This document shows, one piece after another, positions 56,775 to 64,000 of a stretch of 64,000 nt of DNA. The notes under the pieces are model-generated. The model was not told the origin of the DNA. It ran no database searches and was given only the letters and a program-made list of their open reading frames with translations. The DNA is from Aliidiomarina sp. (GTDB lineage: Bacteria; Pseudomonadota; Gammaproteobacteria; Enterobacterales; Alteromonadaceae): NCBI RefSeq assembly GCF_022565475.1, contig NZ_JAIUMR010000001.1:124001-188000 (forward strand), read 5' to 3'. A program made the translations under genes and the position numbers. Numbering within the stretch: the stretch's first letter is position 1; each line of letters opens with the position of its first letter.

Positions 56775-56960
56775 TTAACTCTGCTTGCGGCGCGCTTCCA
56801 CTAAGTCTGCAAGTGACTGTCGATAGAGAGGCCAACGGCGGGCAATTTCATCTAGCCTTTGGTGAAATCGAACCTCAATGAAGTCCGTGTTGAAGCCTTC
56901 AACATACTCTTTCAAGCGCGCAATATCACTTGCTACATTCTTCTTATTTTCGACCCTCAT
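56775..56960 (-). CDS. bcsR: Small cellulose regulator BcsR
   Basis: A 61-residue protein with the pattern SDIARLKEYVEGF, then IARRWPLYRQSL. The RRWPL core and DIxxLKxxF start match E. coli BcsR (YhjR), which binds BcsQ and BcsE. It is the first gene of the minus-strand bcs operon, 54 bases before bcsQ, and is divergent from bcsE. The ATG 56958-56960 follows AAGGT by 8 bases. Assignment rests on short similarity plus position. Confidence 0.8.
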   Translation of the reverse strand: MRVENKKNVASDIARLKEYVEGFNTDFIEVRFHQRLDEIARRWPLYRQSLADLVEARRKQS

Positions 56961-57138
56961 TCTGTTTTACCTTGCTTGGATACATTATGGAATACGCTAA
57001 ATATTAGATTGCCTAAAAATAAAAACACTATAATCTCTAGAGCTTAGCGTGAATTTGAACTATAAAGTGTAGTACGCATTGACGAAATTCGCTGGCTTAA
57101 TTTCGTCACCTCATGACGCTAGGATAAGGAAATTAGTA

Positions 57139-58695
57139 TTGCTATCACTTAGCAGCATCATTACCGGAATCCCAGAAACCACGCCATTATTCAAAACTGG
57201 CGAAGTCCATACATTTGTCATTCAAAATTCACTGTGGACAAGTTATCTTGTTGAGCATATTAGTATGCAACAACCTGCACTCCTTGTTGCTCCCGCTACA
57301 AGCCTTGAACGCACATACAAGCGTATGAAAGGTGTTCTGCAGCAAGAGCACCTGCACTTTGCTGAGTGGAAACATACAAAACATTTTAAGCTCAAACACG
57401 CAGTCGCCGCGCTGGAACGCATGGCCAAACAAACCCCGGTTATTTTTCTGCATTTGAACTTTAATGATATCGACTCTTACTCAAAAGACGTTCTCAAAAA
57501 TGAGTTTAATCGTGAGTTAAGTTTTTGGGCTGCAAGTCGCGGGAAAATTTTGTTTATTTTAATCGAAGGCGACATTTCCGACACTAAAGTTCAAGCCTAT
57601 CTTACACTCAACAGCCGTTTTTTGCAGAGCCTTCATTTTATTTATAAAAGCCATTCTTACTGGCGCTGGAATGTACAGTTCTGGTTTAGTGGCTATAGCC
57701 TATCCCGCTGGCAATGGGATCTGTTAGAGACGACAAATCAATTAGGCCACAGTAGTTTTCTTGTTCAAGACAGGCAAAGTGATTTATCCATGGCAACTCG
57801 CCTCGGTGAGCATGCGGCAAAGTTCATTTGTGAAAATGCTTTATCTAGTAATGACTTTACTCCGTCAATTTGGCAACGGTTTGGAAGCGACTTTGATCTG
57901 AAATCCGCCTTGCAGCCAGGTAGTGATGCGATCGTTATTATTGGATTACGTTCACGTGAACAACTCTTCAACATTGCCGAACTTGTGTTTCATTTGAGAA
58001 AATTTGCTGGTAAATACTTACGCATTTTAGTTCGTGCATTTGACGAATCTCTACGAATTCAAGATGAACGATTTTTAATTAGCTGCGGAGCGACTCTCAT
58101 TTTACCGTCGGAGATCAGTACTCGCAGTCTTTTAAATCTCGCTGAAACGACAACCGGTTTCGTGTATACACATACCTTGCCGGAAAGTTTTAATGATATT
58201 CAGGTCAAAGAAGCGACTCTCGATGTCAAAGGCTATTTACCACCCTTAGATTTCTGCAATGCCGTCCTTGAATATGAGAAGCGAGCTAAAAAATACCAAA
58301 TCGATAGCTTATTGATCGAAGCCAACCTCGCCACCGGCTTGAACCCCGTCGCTCTGATACGGCGTTTCAGCAGCCGTCGCTTTGGCGATTTACTTACTTT
58401 CGCAGACAAGAAAATGTATCTCTACTTACACGCATGTCGTGAGTCTGACGCCAATAATGTGGTCTCAATCAACTTTGGGTTGCCCATTAAAAGTATTTTT
58501 AAACAGGAAGTTAGAAGCTCGAGTCATAGTAAAATCATTTACCTTGTCGAAGAGTTAAAGCTGAATAGCGATCATTCACAAGCTGCAGATTTAACCTTAG
58601 AGTTAAATCAATTAACAACGAAAACAAGCAGCGACGCTGAACGCAAAAATGATGTGGACGTTCACCGCGGCGTGAAGAAAGCCGAATATTTGTGA
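57139..58695 (+). CDS. bcsE: c-di-GMP-binding cellulose regulator BcsE
   Basis: Binds c-di-GMP and boosts cellulose output as part of the inner-membrane secretion complex. The 518-residue reading from TTG 57139 ends with a GIL-like region carrying RFGD, an RxGD motif (the usual binding site), about 100 residues before the C-terminus. ILVRAFDESLRIQDERFLI in the middle closely matches E. coli BcsE. I choose TTG 57139 because AAGGA lies 8 bases upstream; an earlier TTG at 57079 would add 20 residues. It is divergent from bcsR and 8 bases before bcsF. A TATAAT lies at 57029-57034 in the divergent gap. Confidence 0.87.
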   Translation: MLSLSSIITGIPETTPLFKTGEVHTFVIQNSLWTSYLVEHISMQQPALLVAPATSLERTYKRMKGVLQQEHLHFAEWKHTKHFKLKHAVAALERMAKQTPVIFLHLNFNDIDSYSKDVLKNEFNRELSFWAASRGKILFILIEGDISDTKVQAYLTLNSRFLQSLHFIYKSHSYWRWNVQFWFSGYSLSRWQWDLLETTNQLGHSSFLVQDRQSDLSMATRLGEHAAKFICENALSSNDFTPSIWQRFGSDFDLKSALQPGSDAIVIIGLRSREQLFNIAELVFHLRKFAGKYLRILVRAFDESLRIQDERFLISCGATLILPSEISTRSLLNLAETTTGFVYTHTLPESFNDIQVKEATLDVKGYLPPLDFCNAVLEYEKRAKKYQIDSLLIEANLATGLNPVALIRRFSSRRFGDLLTFADKKMYLYLHACRESDANNVVSINFGLPIKSIFKQEVRSSSHSKIIYLVEELKLNSDHSQAADLTLELNQLTTKTSSDAERKNDVDVHRGVKKAEYL

Positions 58696-58703
58696 GGTTC
58701 TGA

Positions 58704-58886
58704 ATGACAGAGCAAGACTTAACGTTACTCGTAATTACTGTGTTTCTGCTCGGTATAATTTCGGGGCTAGTTTTAGCTTATGTATTTCGCCGTTTCATCA
58801 GCCTGCATATCACAGCTTTATTTGGCAATCGTTACCTCAGGAAACGCACGTCAAGCCAGCTAAGTCGGCGAGTTAGGAAGTCTTAA
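58704..58886 (+). CDS. bcsF: Small membrane protein BcsF
   Basis: A 60-residue protein with one N-terminal helix (about 7-29, LLVITVFLLGIISGLVLAY) and a basic tail with RYLRKRTSSQL. This matches E. coli BcsF, which recruits BcsE to the membrane near BcsG. It sits between bcsE and bcsG; its TAA overlaps the bcsG ATG by one base. The similarity is short, so position carries much of the evidence. Confidence 0.82.
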   Translation: MTEQDLTLLVITVFLLGIISGLVLAYVFRRFISLHITALFGNRYLRKRTSSQLSRRVRKS

Positions 58887-60493
58887 TGTCTGAACAACTC
58901 TATATTCAGCAACGAAACGCGCTACTACACCACCCATTATTTAGTTGGCCGGGACTTGGCGCATGGAGCTTTTATTTCCTTGTTAAAGTCGGACTTGCAT
59001 TTACCGACCAGATTGAACTTCTCTTGCTATGGAACTATGCCCTTTTTGCATTTCTCGTCATTCCGCTTCCCTACCGAGCGGTTAAAGTTATCCGACAAAT
59101 TCTGGCCGTTATCGCTGCTGTCGTTCTGCTGTATGTCGAGAGTCACCTTCCCCCCTTCGAAAGGCTGTTATCGCAATGGGAGCTGGTTTCCAATTTTAGT
59201 ACTTGGTATATCTTAGAGCTTCTGGGCCGATTAATCGCAATCGAGATGGTCGCTATTTTTTTAGTGGCTTGGATTCTTTACATGTATTTGGCAAAGGTCT
59301 TGCGAATGACCGCGATTTCACTCGCTGCATTGCTGACATTTCCTTTTTGGCCACAACCAACCATGACCACTGGGCCACAGTTCGCAGCTGTTGGACCAGC
59401 GCCAAGAGCAATCGAAACATCCTCGGTTCAACCCATCGAGCAATCGCCGGATTCGATGCTTCGGCAATTCTATAACGCGCAGCAACAAATCCAATTAACC
59501 CCGCCGCCTGTCGCTGCTGATTTTGACATTCTCCTGATCAATATATGTTCGTTGTCTTGGCAGGACATTGAGCAGTTTGAGCTAACCGAACATGCATTTT
59601 TCCAGCGTGCTGATATCATTCTCAATAATTTTTATACCGGTAGTTCTTATTCTGGTCCAGCGACGTTGCGACTTCTGCAGGCAAACTGCGGTCATCGCCC
59701 GCACAGTCAGATTTTCAATCCGGACAATGCCTGCTTAGTCGGCAACCAATTGGAGCAATTAGGCTTTCGTAGTGAAATCCGCTTAAACCACACTGGAGCA
59801 TTTGATAATTTCCTCAGTCAGATTAGAACGATAGGCGGCCTTGCTAACGCAAATTTCGTCGAGCCCTCGCAATTTCCTGAGAGCATGGTGGGATTTGATC
59901 AATCCCCTATTCAATCCGACCTTGCAGTACTTAGTGACTGGTTAGAAACCATTGATGAGCAACCGCGGTTTACTTTTTATAACTCCACGAGCTTGCATGA
60001 CGGCAACCGACTTCCAGGTTTTCGGGGCAATAGTATTGCGAGTTATCGAACGCGCTTATTGACCTTACTCGACGACTTGAATCAATTGTTCGATGATATC
60101 GAAGCGAGTGGTGCACAAACATTAGTGGTGATTGTTCCCGAGCATGGTGCAGGATTACAGGGAGATCGGATGCAATTGCCTGGCATGCGCGAAATTCCAA
60201 CACCAGCCCTGACTCACGTACCCGTCATGTTTAAGCTATTCGGTGTTGACGATGTCGACGTTCAATTGATCAACGCAAGTCGTCCAACCGGCCCGCTTGC
60301 CATTACCAGTGCCATTTATCAAATTATCGAGCAACGACCGTTTTCGGGCGGGCGTTATAACCCGCAAGATGTTGTGAACGGTTTACCTGAGACGCGTGCG
60401 GTTCTTGAAAATGACCGCGTCATCATGATTGAAGTAGATGGCGTGTTTTATCTACAAATAAACAATGGCGAGTGGCGTGAGTATCGCGGGTAG
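58886..60493 (+). CDS. bcsG: Cellulose phosphoethanolamine transferase BcsG
   Basis: Adds phosphoethanolamine from phosphatidylethanolamine to cellulose in the periplasm. The 535-residue protein has several N-terminal membrane helices (about 25-155) and a C-terminal alkaline-phosphatase-like catalytic domain (about 205-535). NICSLSW (Cys221) and YSGPATLRLLQANCG (Ser256, Cys268) match the E. coli nucleophile Ser278 and disulfide cysteines by spacing. Metal-site region VPEHGAGLQGDRMQLPG is intact. The full BcsEFG set means the product is probably pEtN cellulose rather than plain cellulose. It ends at the convergent TonB receptor gene. Confidence 0.95.
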   Translation: MSEQLYIQQRNALLHHPLFSWPGLGAWSFYFLVKVGLAFTDQIELLLLWNYALFAFLVIPLPYRAVKVIRQILAVIAAVVLLYVESHLPPFERLLSQWELVSNFSTWYILELLGRLIAIEMVAIFLVAWILYMYLAKVLRMTAISLAALLTFPFWPQPTMTTGPQFAAVGPAPRAIETSSVQPIEQSPDSMLRQFYNAQQQIQLTPPPVAADFDILLINICSLSWQDIEQFELTEHAFFQRADIILNNFYTGSSYSGPATLRLLQANCGHRPHSQIFNPDNACLVGNQLEQLGFRSEIRLNHTGAFDNFLSQIRTIGGLANANFVEPSQFPESMVGFDQSPIQSDLAVLSDWLETIDEQPRFTFYNSTSLHDGNRLPGFRGNSIASYRTRLLTLLDDLNQLFDDIEASGAQTLVVIVPEHGAGLQGDRMQLPGMREIPTPALTHVPVMFKLFGVDDVDVQLINASRPTGPLAITSAIYQIIEQRPFSGGRYNPQDVVNGLPETRAVLENDRVIMIEVDGVFYLQINNGEWREYRG

Positions 60494-60495
60494 AG

Positions 60496-60529
60496 AAAAC
60501 CCCAATCATTGAATATCCAACGACTGGGG
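60496..60529 (-). terminator. Probable terminator of the TonB receptor gene
   Basis: On the minus strand CCCCAGTC pairs with GATTGGGG (one G-T pair) across a 14-base loop and is followed by TTTTCTC. It lies just after bcsG on the other strand and may also help end that transcript. Confidence 0.6.
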
Positions 60530-60564
60530 GCACTTCAGAATGATTTCGGGGCTGTAACGCTCGG

Positions 60565-62655
60565 TTAGAATTGGTAACGGAAACCAATTTCAAAAGCGCG
60601 CTCAGGACCGACATAGATACCCTGCCGCAGACCCGAAATGTATTGCTTGTCAGTTAGGTTCTTGATTGAACCGAAAAGAGTTAAACTTTGATTCAATTGA
60701 TATTGAGCAAACAAGTCATAAACAGTGTACGAAGGTAATAGTCCTCCCCAGATACCACCTGCGGCGTTACTTGGGATTTCCACACGATTACTTGGATCAC
60801 CAAATTGCTCACCTTGGTAATTAGCCATAAGAGCCGCACTAAAGCCTTCATAACGGTACGACAAGCCTAGGTTAGCCATGTATTCCGGTGCATAAGGAAT
60901 TCGGTTACCGCGGAATTCACCCGTCATAAATTCAGACTTTGGAATCCATGTTGCATTGGTATCCAGTTGCAAGCCTGCGCCCAAATCAACCGCAAATTGC
61001 AGCTCCACACCATAGTGCTCGGTCTTGCCGGCATTCGACTGCGATAAATTTGGATCGCTATTGCCAGTAACGACCTGATTATCGAAGTCCATCATGAATG
61101 CAGCCACTTCATAACTGATTCGCTCAACTGCACCGCGCACACCGATTTCAAAATTCGTCGAGCGTTCACCGTCAAGATTTTGATCTTGTAAACCATCAAG
61201 CGCTACACCATTCGCTGCTGGTGAAAATGCTCGATAAACACCCCCATATATCTCAGCGCTCGCGGTCAATTCAAACGTGGCACCAAAGCCCGGAAGTACT
61301 TCGGTGTTTGAGGTTTTCGCAGTCGCATTGCCTTGGCTCAAAATGGTGCGCACTTGCTCATAAGACTCAACGCGCAAGCCCGGTGTGACCGCAAGACGGT
61401 CGCTGACACGTAATTGGGTCTGTGCGTAAGCGGCGACACTGTCTGCACTATCCTGAATATGGCGGTCATTGATACCTGTGCGGTCATTTGCTCGCGATGC
61501 TCGGATGCGAGTATCATCCGACTCTTCGGTCATAAAACGTAAGCCGAATTCACTGTTTGCATCCATGTCTGCAATCGAGTGTCGATAAGCCAAACGTGTT
61601 TCCACCCCGAAACGCTCAAAGCTACGGTTATTACCGGTTAATTCATCGGTGTAGACCCAACGTCCAGCTGCATTTGAGGCCGCAGTGTCAACACCATAAC
61701 GCCAATAGTCACGCGACACGTCACTCCAATACACCAATGTATTTAAAGTCACATCCGGACTGATCAACCACTCATGATTGACATCAAACGCCAATCGATC
61801 TTGCAAATACCAGTCATCAGGTGCGGGGTTATAGCGCTGACCATTGACATAATCGTCAAGCAAAAGGCCGCGATAAGAAATATTTGCATCGTTTTGGTGA
61901 TAGGAAAACTTAAAACCAAGGCGCTGCTGGCCATTCAGTTCCATGCCGGCTTTAACCATGACATCCGTCATGTCGTAGCCCTTATCCATGAAACCGTCAC
62001 TTTCTGCATGGGTAAACACCACTCCGGCAAAGGCATCGCCAGACGCATTGTGATTACCAGCCTCGAGATTGACCTCCCTCAGGTTGTGCGAGCCCACACG
62101 TGACGACAACATCACACCGTCATCAGGTGTCTTGGTTTGATAGTTGACAACGCCGCCTATTGTCGACGGACCATAACGCAACGACGATGAGCCTTTTAGA
62201 ATCTCAACACGTTCGACTCGCTGAATGCGTGGGTTGTAGTAGCGGTCATTACCAATAAATAGCCCTGGAGCAATAGGAACACCATCCTCAAGAACCAGTG
62301 ATTTCGACTCACTGGCCGACAAACCCCGAATACCGAAGTTAGTCACAATTGAAGACTCTTCTTCACCTTTAACATTAATACCCGCGATACGACGCAACAC
62401 ATCCTCATTTGACAAGGGCTGAACGCGCTCGATTTGCTCGCGGCTAATCAAATTAACGGTACCGGTTTCGTCGTAACTGTGGGCGCGACGCTCACCGCGG
62501 ACGCGAATCACTTCGATACTTGGCATCCGCGATTTGCGGGCCTCAGCCTCCTCATTCTCTGTGGCTTGCGTTTGACCATGGGCCAAAGCAGGTGTAAAAA
62601 CGACAGCGATTGCCAGTGCTAGCTTAGAAACTCGTGGTGATGAAGAAAACTGCAT
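60565..62655 (-). CDS. TonB-dependent siderophore/ferric-chelate receptor
   Basis: A 696-residue outer-membrane receptor. A signal peptide (to about HGQTQA, residue 32) is followed by a region with IEVIRVRGERRAHSYDE (TonB box-like), the plug domain (about 60-180, with EDVLRRIAGINV, FGIRGLSASES, VERVEILKGSSSLRYG), and a 22-strand barrel ending GFRYQF. Plug signatures suggest a FecA/siderophore-type receptor; the ligand is not known. ATG 62653-62655 is preceded by GGGGAGC. A promoter with a Fur box lies upstream, so iron limitation should induce it. It is next to bcsG but separately controlled. Confidence 0.93.
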   Translation of the reverse strand: MQFSSSPRVSKLALAIAVVFTPALAHGQTQATENEEAEARKSRMPSIEVIRVRGERRAHSYDETGTVNLISREQIERVQPLSNEDVLRRIAGINVKGEEESSIVTNFGIRGLSASESKSLVLEDGVPIAPGLFIGNDRYYNPRIQRVERVEILKGSSSLRYGPSTIGGVVNYQTKTPDDGVMLSSRVGSHNLREVNLEAGNHNASGDAFAGVVFTHAESDGFMDKGYDMTDVMVKAGMELNGQQRLGFKFSYHQNDANISYRGLLLDDYVNGQRYNPAPDDWYLQDRLAFDVNHEWLISPDVTLNTLVYWSDVSRDYWRYGVDTAASNAAGRWVYTDELTGNNRSFERFGVETRLAYRHSIADMDANSEFGLRFMTEESDDTRIRASRANDRTGINDRHIQDSADSVAAYAQTQLRVSDRLAVTPGLRVESYEQVRTILSQGNATAKTSNTEVLPGFGATFELTASAEIYGGVYRAFSPAANGVALDGLQDQNLDGERSTNFEIGVRGAVERISYEVAAFMMDFDNQVVTGNSDPNLSQSNAGKTEHYGVELQFAVDLGAGLQLDTNATWIPKSEFMTGEFRGNRIPYAPEYMANLGLSYRYEGFSAALMANYQGEQFGDPSNRVEIPSNAAGGIWGGLLPSYTVYDLFAQYQLNQSLTLFGSIKNLTDKQYISGLRQGIYVGPERAFEIGFRYQF

Positions 62656-62698
62656 AAATGCTCCCCTAAATGAGTCATTGTATTTATCAACTGGGCGC

Positions 62699-62728
62699 AT
62701 ACTAAATGCAAATGAGAATGGTTGTCAA
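62699..62728 (-). promoter_or_regulatory. Promoter of the TonB receptor
   Basis: On the minus strand TTGACA (62723-62728), a perfect -35, and TAGTAT (62699-62704) are spaced by 18 bases, 44 bases upstream of the ATG. Confidence 0.7.
62713..62727 (-). promoter_or_regulatory. Fur-type operator
   Basis: Read on the plus strand TGAGAAT-G-GTTGTCA is a 7-1-7 element matching 12 of 15 Fur consensus positions. It overlaps the -35 and spacer of the receptor promoter, the same arrangement as at 43705-43719. Confidence 0.75.
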
Positions 62729-62786
62729 TTAGATTTTCATTTATATTTAGGTACCTCCTTTGAGATGCAGTATCACATCACCAATA

Positions 62787-62830
62787 TTCCGGCTCGGAGC
62801 CGAAATGCACGTTCCGGCTCCGAGCCGGAA
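62787..62830. repeat. GC-rich palindromic element, copy 2
   Basis: Two perfect 16-base inverted arms, TTCCGGCTCGGAGCCG and CGGCTCCGAGCCGGAA, around a 12-base loop, in the receptor-photolyase gap. Each arm holds the palindromic core GGCTCNGAGCC also present in the element at 45822-45854. Together they look like a REP/BIME-type dispersed repeat. Confidence 0.75.
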
Positions 62831-62989
62831 TGGTATCGCATTGATTGCTATGTATTTCTCAGATCTAGTGAATTTCGAAGGTATGCTATTTGTTAAAATG
62901 GCTATTTAGTTTCTTCAATATCCAACTGGTCTTTCTACACCGCAGCCACGTAAATATTCGATGAGAGTTTATGACTATATTGAGGTCTT

Positions 62990-64000
62990 ATGGCGCAACT
63001 TGTTTGGTTTAGGCGCAATCTTCGGCGACACGATAATCCAGCACTTACGGCCGCGCTTGCAGCGGGCTCGACCTATGGCGTTTTCTTTTATGACGAACAG
63101 CTAACGGGAAGTTGGCTTGGAATACCTCGATGTGGTGTCCACCGCGCTCGCTTCCTATGGGAGTCGTTGACGGACTTAAAACAACAACTCTGTGCGCTCT
63201 CCGTGCCCTTAGAAATCTATCGTGGACAACCGGAAGATCTGTTGCCAGAGCTTTGCGCGCTATACGGCGTCACCCATGTGCACACCCAATCCCTGCCCGG
63301 CGCAGACGAACAGTTTCAACTCGCGCAATTAACTAGCAGGCTGCAAGCACTCAATATACAAACCATCGTTCATGAGGATTACACCTTATTGACCTATGCG
63401 CAGGTTAAAGAGCGTCATCCAACCGCCTTGGACTCGTTTAGTCGTTTTCGTAAGAAGTTGGCGCCCGTATTAAAAACGGAGTCCTTCTCACCGTCTGCTG
63501 TTACGCGCAAGCAAGCGCATGATCTTCATGTGTTACCTCAAGGTTTAACCGCATCACCGCTACCGCTCGTTGCAACGAATGAAATTCCCGATTGTTTCCC
63601 ATTCGTCGGCGGCGAAACGCACGCCCAGCAACGTCTCAGCGACTATTGCAGTGAAGCGCTTTTCCATTATAAAGAAACCCGTAATGGTCTGCTCGGCCGC
63701 GATTATTCCGGCAAGTTATCACCTTGGCTTAATCTCGGCTGTATCTCTGTGCGGCAAGTGTACACGGCAGTAATGGCCGCAGAACAACAGCGCAATGCCA
63801 ATCCTTCAACCGAATGGTTTGTGGTGGAGTTACTCTGGCGTGACTTTTTTCAGCATTGTTCGCGTGAACGCGGTACTGAGCTATTTCGCGGTGATTCAAA
63901 TCAGCTGTCAAATGGTGAAAAGCCAGTTTGGGCGACGAGTCGATTTGAACACTGGCAACACGGCCAAACCGGTCACGAATTTTTAGATGCGGCGATGCGC
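62990..64000 (+). CDS. Cryptochrome-DASH/photolyase family protein, 5' part
   Basis: The first 337 residues of a flavin- and folate-type photolyase; the gene runs past the window end. It starts MAQLVWFRRNLRRHDNPALT, typical of the family N-terminal domain, and shows ETRNGLLGRDYSGKLSPWLNLG with ELLWRDFFQH in the C-terminal helical part. These signatures are those of the Cry-DASH subgroup, which repairs UV damage in single-stranded DNA or acts in light sensing. GAGG lies just upstream of ATG 62990. Cry-DASH versus a class I CPD photolyase cannot be settled without the missing C-terminus. Confidence 0.92.
   Translation, partial: MAQLVWFRRNLRRHDNPALTAALAAGSTYGVFFYDEQLTGSWLGIPRCGVHRARFLWESLTDLKQQLCALSVPLEIYRGQPEDLLPELCALYGVTHVHTQSLPGADEQFQLAQLTSRLQALNIQTIVHEDYTLLTYAQVKERHPTALDSFSRFRKKLAPVLKTESFSPSAVTRKQAHDLHVLPQGLTASPLPLVATNEIPDCFPFVGGETHAQQRLSDYCSEALFHYKETRNGLLGRDYSGKLSPWLNLGCISVRQVYTAVMAAEQQRNANPSTEWFVVELLWRDFFQHCSRERGTELFRGDSNQLSNGEKPVWATSRFEHWQHGQTGHEFLDAAMR

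Larger units (their letters stand above)
62656..62989. other. Gene-free divergent region between TonB receptor and photolyase
   Basis: 334 bases with no convincing gene. It holds the Fur-controlled receptor promoter (62699-62728) and a GC-rich palindrome (62787-62830); the photolyase ribosome site (GAGG, 62982-62985) is at its end. No clear promoter for the photolyase gene was seen. Confidence 0.6.

Noticed and set aside
60100-62700. TonB receptor as part of the cellulose locus
   Set aside because: Opposite strand, own Fur-controlled promoter and terminator; adjacency to bcsG is probably incidental.

Overview
This window is chromosomal DNA from a Gram-negative gammaproteobacterium. The evidence is an AcrAB/MexAB-type RND operon, MltC, guanine deaminase, a monomeric NADP isocitrate dehydrogenase, MlaE/MCE lipid transport genes, Fur-type operators, a DUF3482/DUF2868 pair, a PA2778/PA2779 pair and an E. 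coli-type (class II) cellulose locus. Gene content fits the marine Alteromonadales best, perhaps near Idiomarinaceae, but that placement is inference and weakly supported. I found no tRNA, rRNA, CRISPR array, insertion sequence or prophage. Base composition and gene density look even throughout.

Layout. 1-5.6 kb: 5' part of thrS (minus), an EamA permease, a CPXCG zinc-ribbon protein, riboflavin synthase, a DUF3080 lipoprotein, a lipid kinase and a small lipoprotein. 5.6-9.7 kb: a YgjP-type metalloprotease, an exported M20 amidohydrolase, an orphan branched-chain-type substrate-binding lipoprotein and a small outer-membrane barrel. 9.7-16.3 kb (minus): two little-known lipoproteins, then a three-gene unit of GTPase/DUF3482, DUF2868 membrane protein and an uncharacterised 590-residue protein. 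16.4-23 kb: a TetR regulator with a visible operator, followed by RND adaptor, pump and outer-membrane channel in one operon. 23-31.4 kb: CDF metal exporter, monomeric IDH, PrpE-type acyl-CoA ligase, cold-shock protein and an S9 peptidase. 31.5-36 kb: a PfkB-family kinase leading a MlaE/MlaF/MlaD/auxiliary lipoprotein operon. 36-41 kb (minus): DUF3010, guaD, mltC, a small lipoprotein and the PA2778/PA2779 pair. 41-46.7 kb: a degenerate class III cyclase domain, a long-chain acyl-CoA ligase, a Fur-controlled PepSY protein plus flavodoxin reductase pair, a GreA/Rnk-like protein behind a short in-frame leader ORF, and a 28-residue basic protein. 46.7-60.5 kb: complete divergent cellulose locus bcsRQABZC (minus) and bcsEFG (plus). 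60.5-64 kb: a Fur-controlled TonB receptor and the 5' part of a cryptochrome-DASH/photolyase gene.

How the genes work together. The bcs genes encode c-di-GMP-controlled synthesis, export and phosphoethanolamine modification of cellulose: BcsA has a PilZ motif and BcsE an RxGD motif. The TonB receptor and the PepSY/flavodoxin pair each have a Fur-type box inside the -35/-10 spacer and probably act together in ferric-chelate uptake and reduction, although the cellulose locus separates them. A matching GC-rich palindromic element lies beside each of these two iron loci. The RND operon is probably autorepressed by its TetR protein.

The least explained items are the 590-residue/DUF2868/DUF3482 unit, the CsgG/FlgT-like lipoprotein pair, the metal-site-less cyclase domain, the in-frame TAA upstream of the Rnk-like gene, and the 28-residue basic protein. 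I did not find a clearly new multi-gene defence or mobile system. All family calls are from reading the translated sequence, without database searches.
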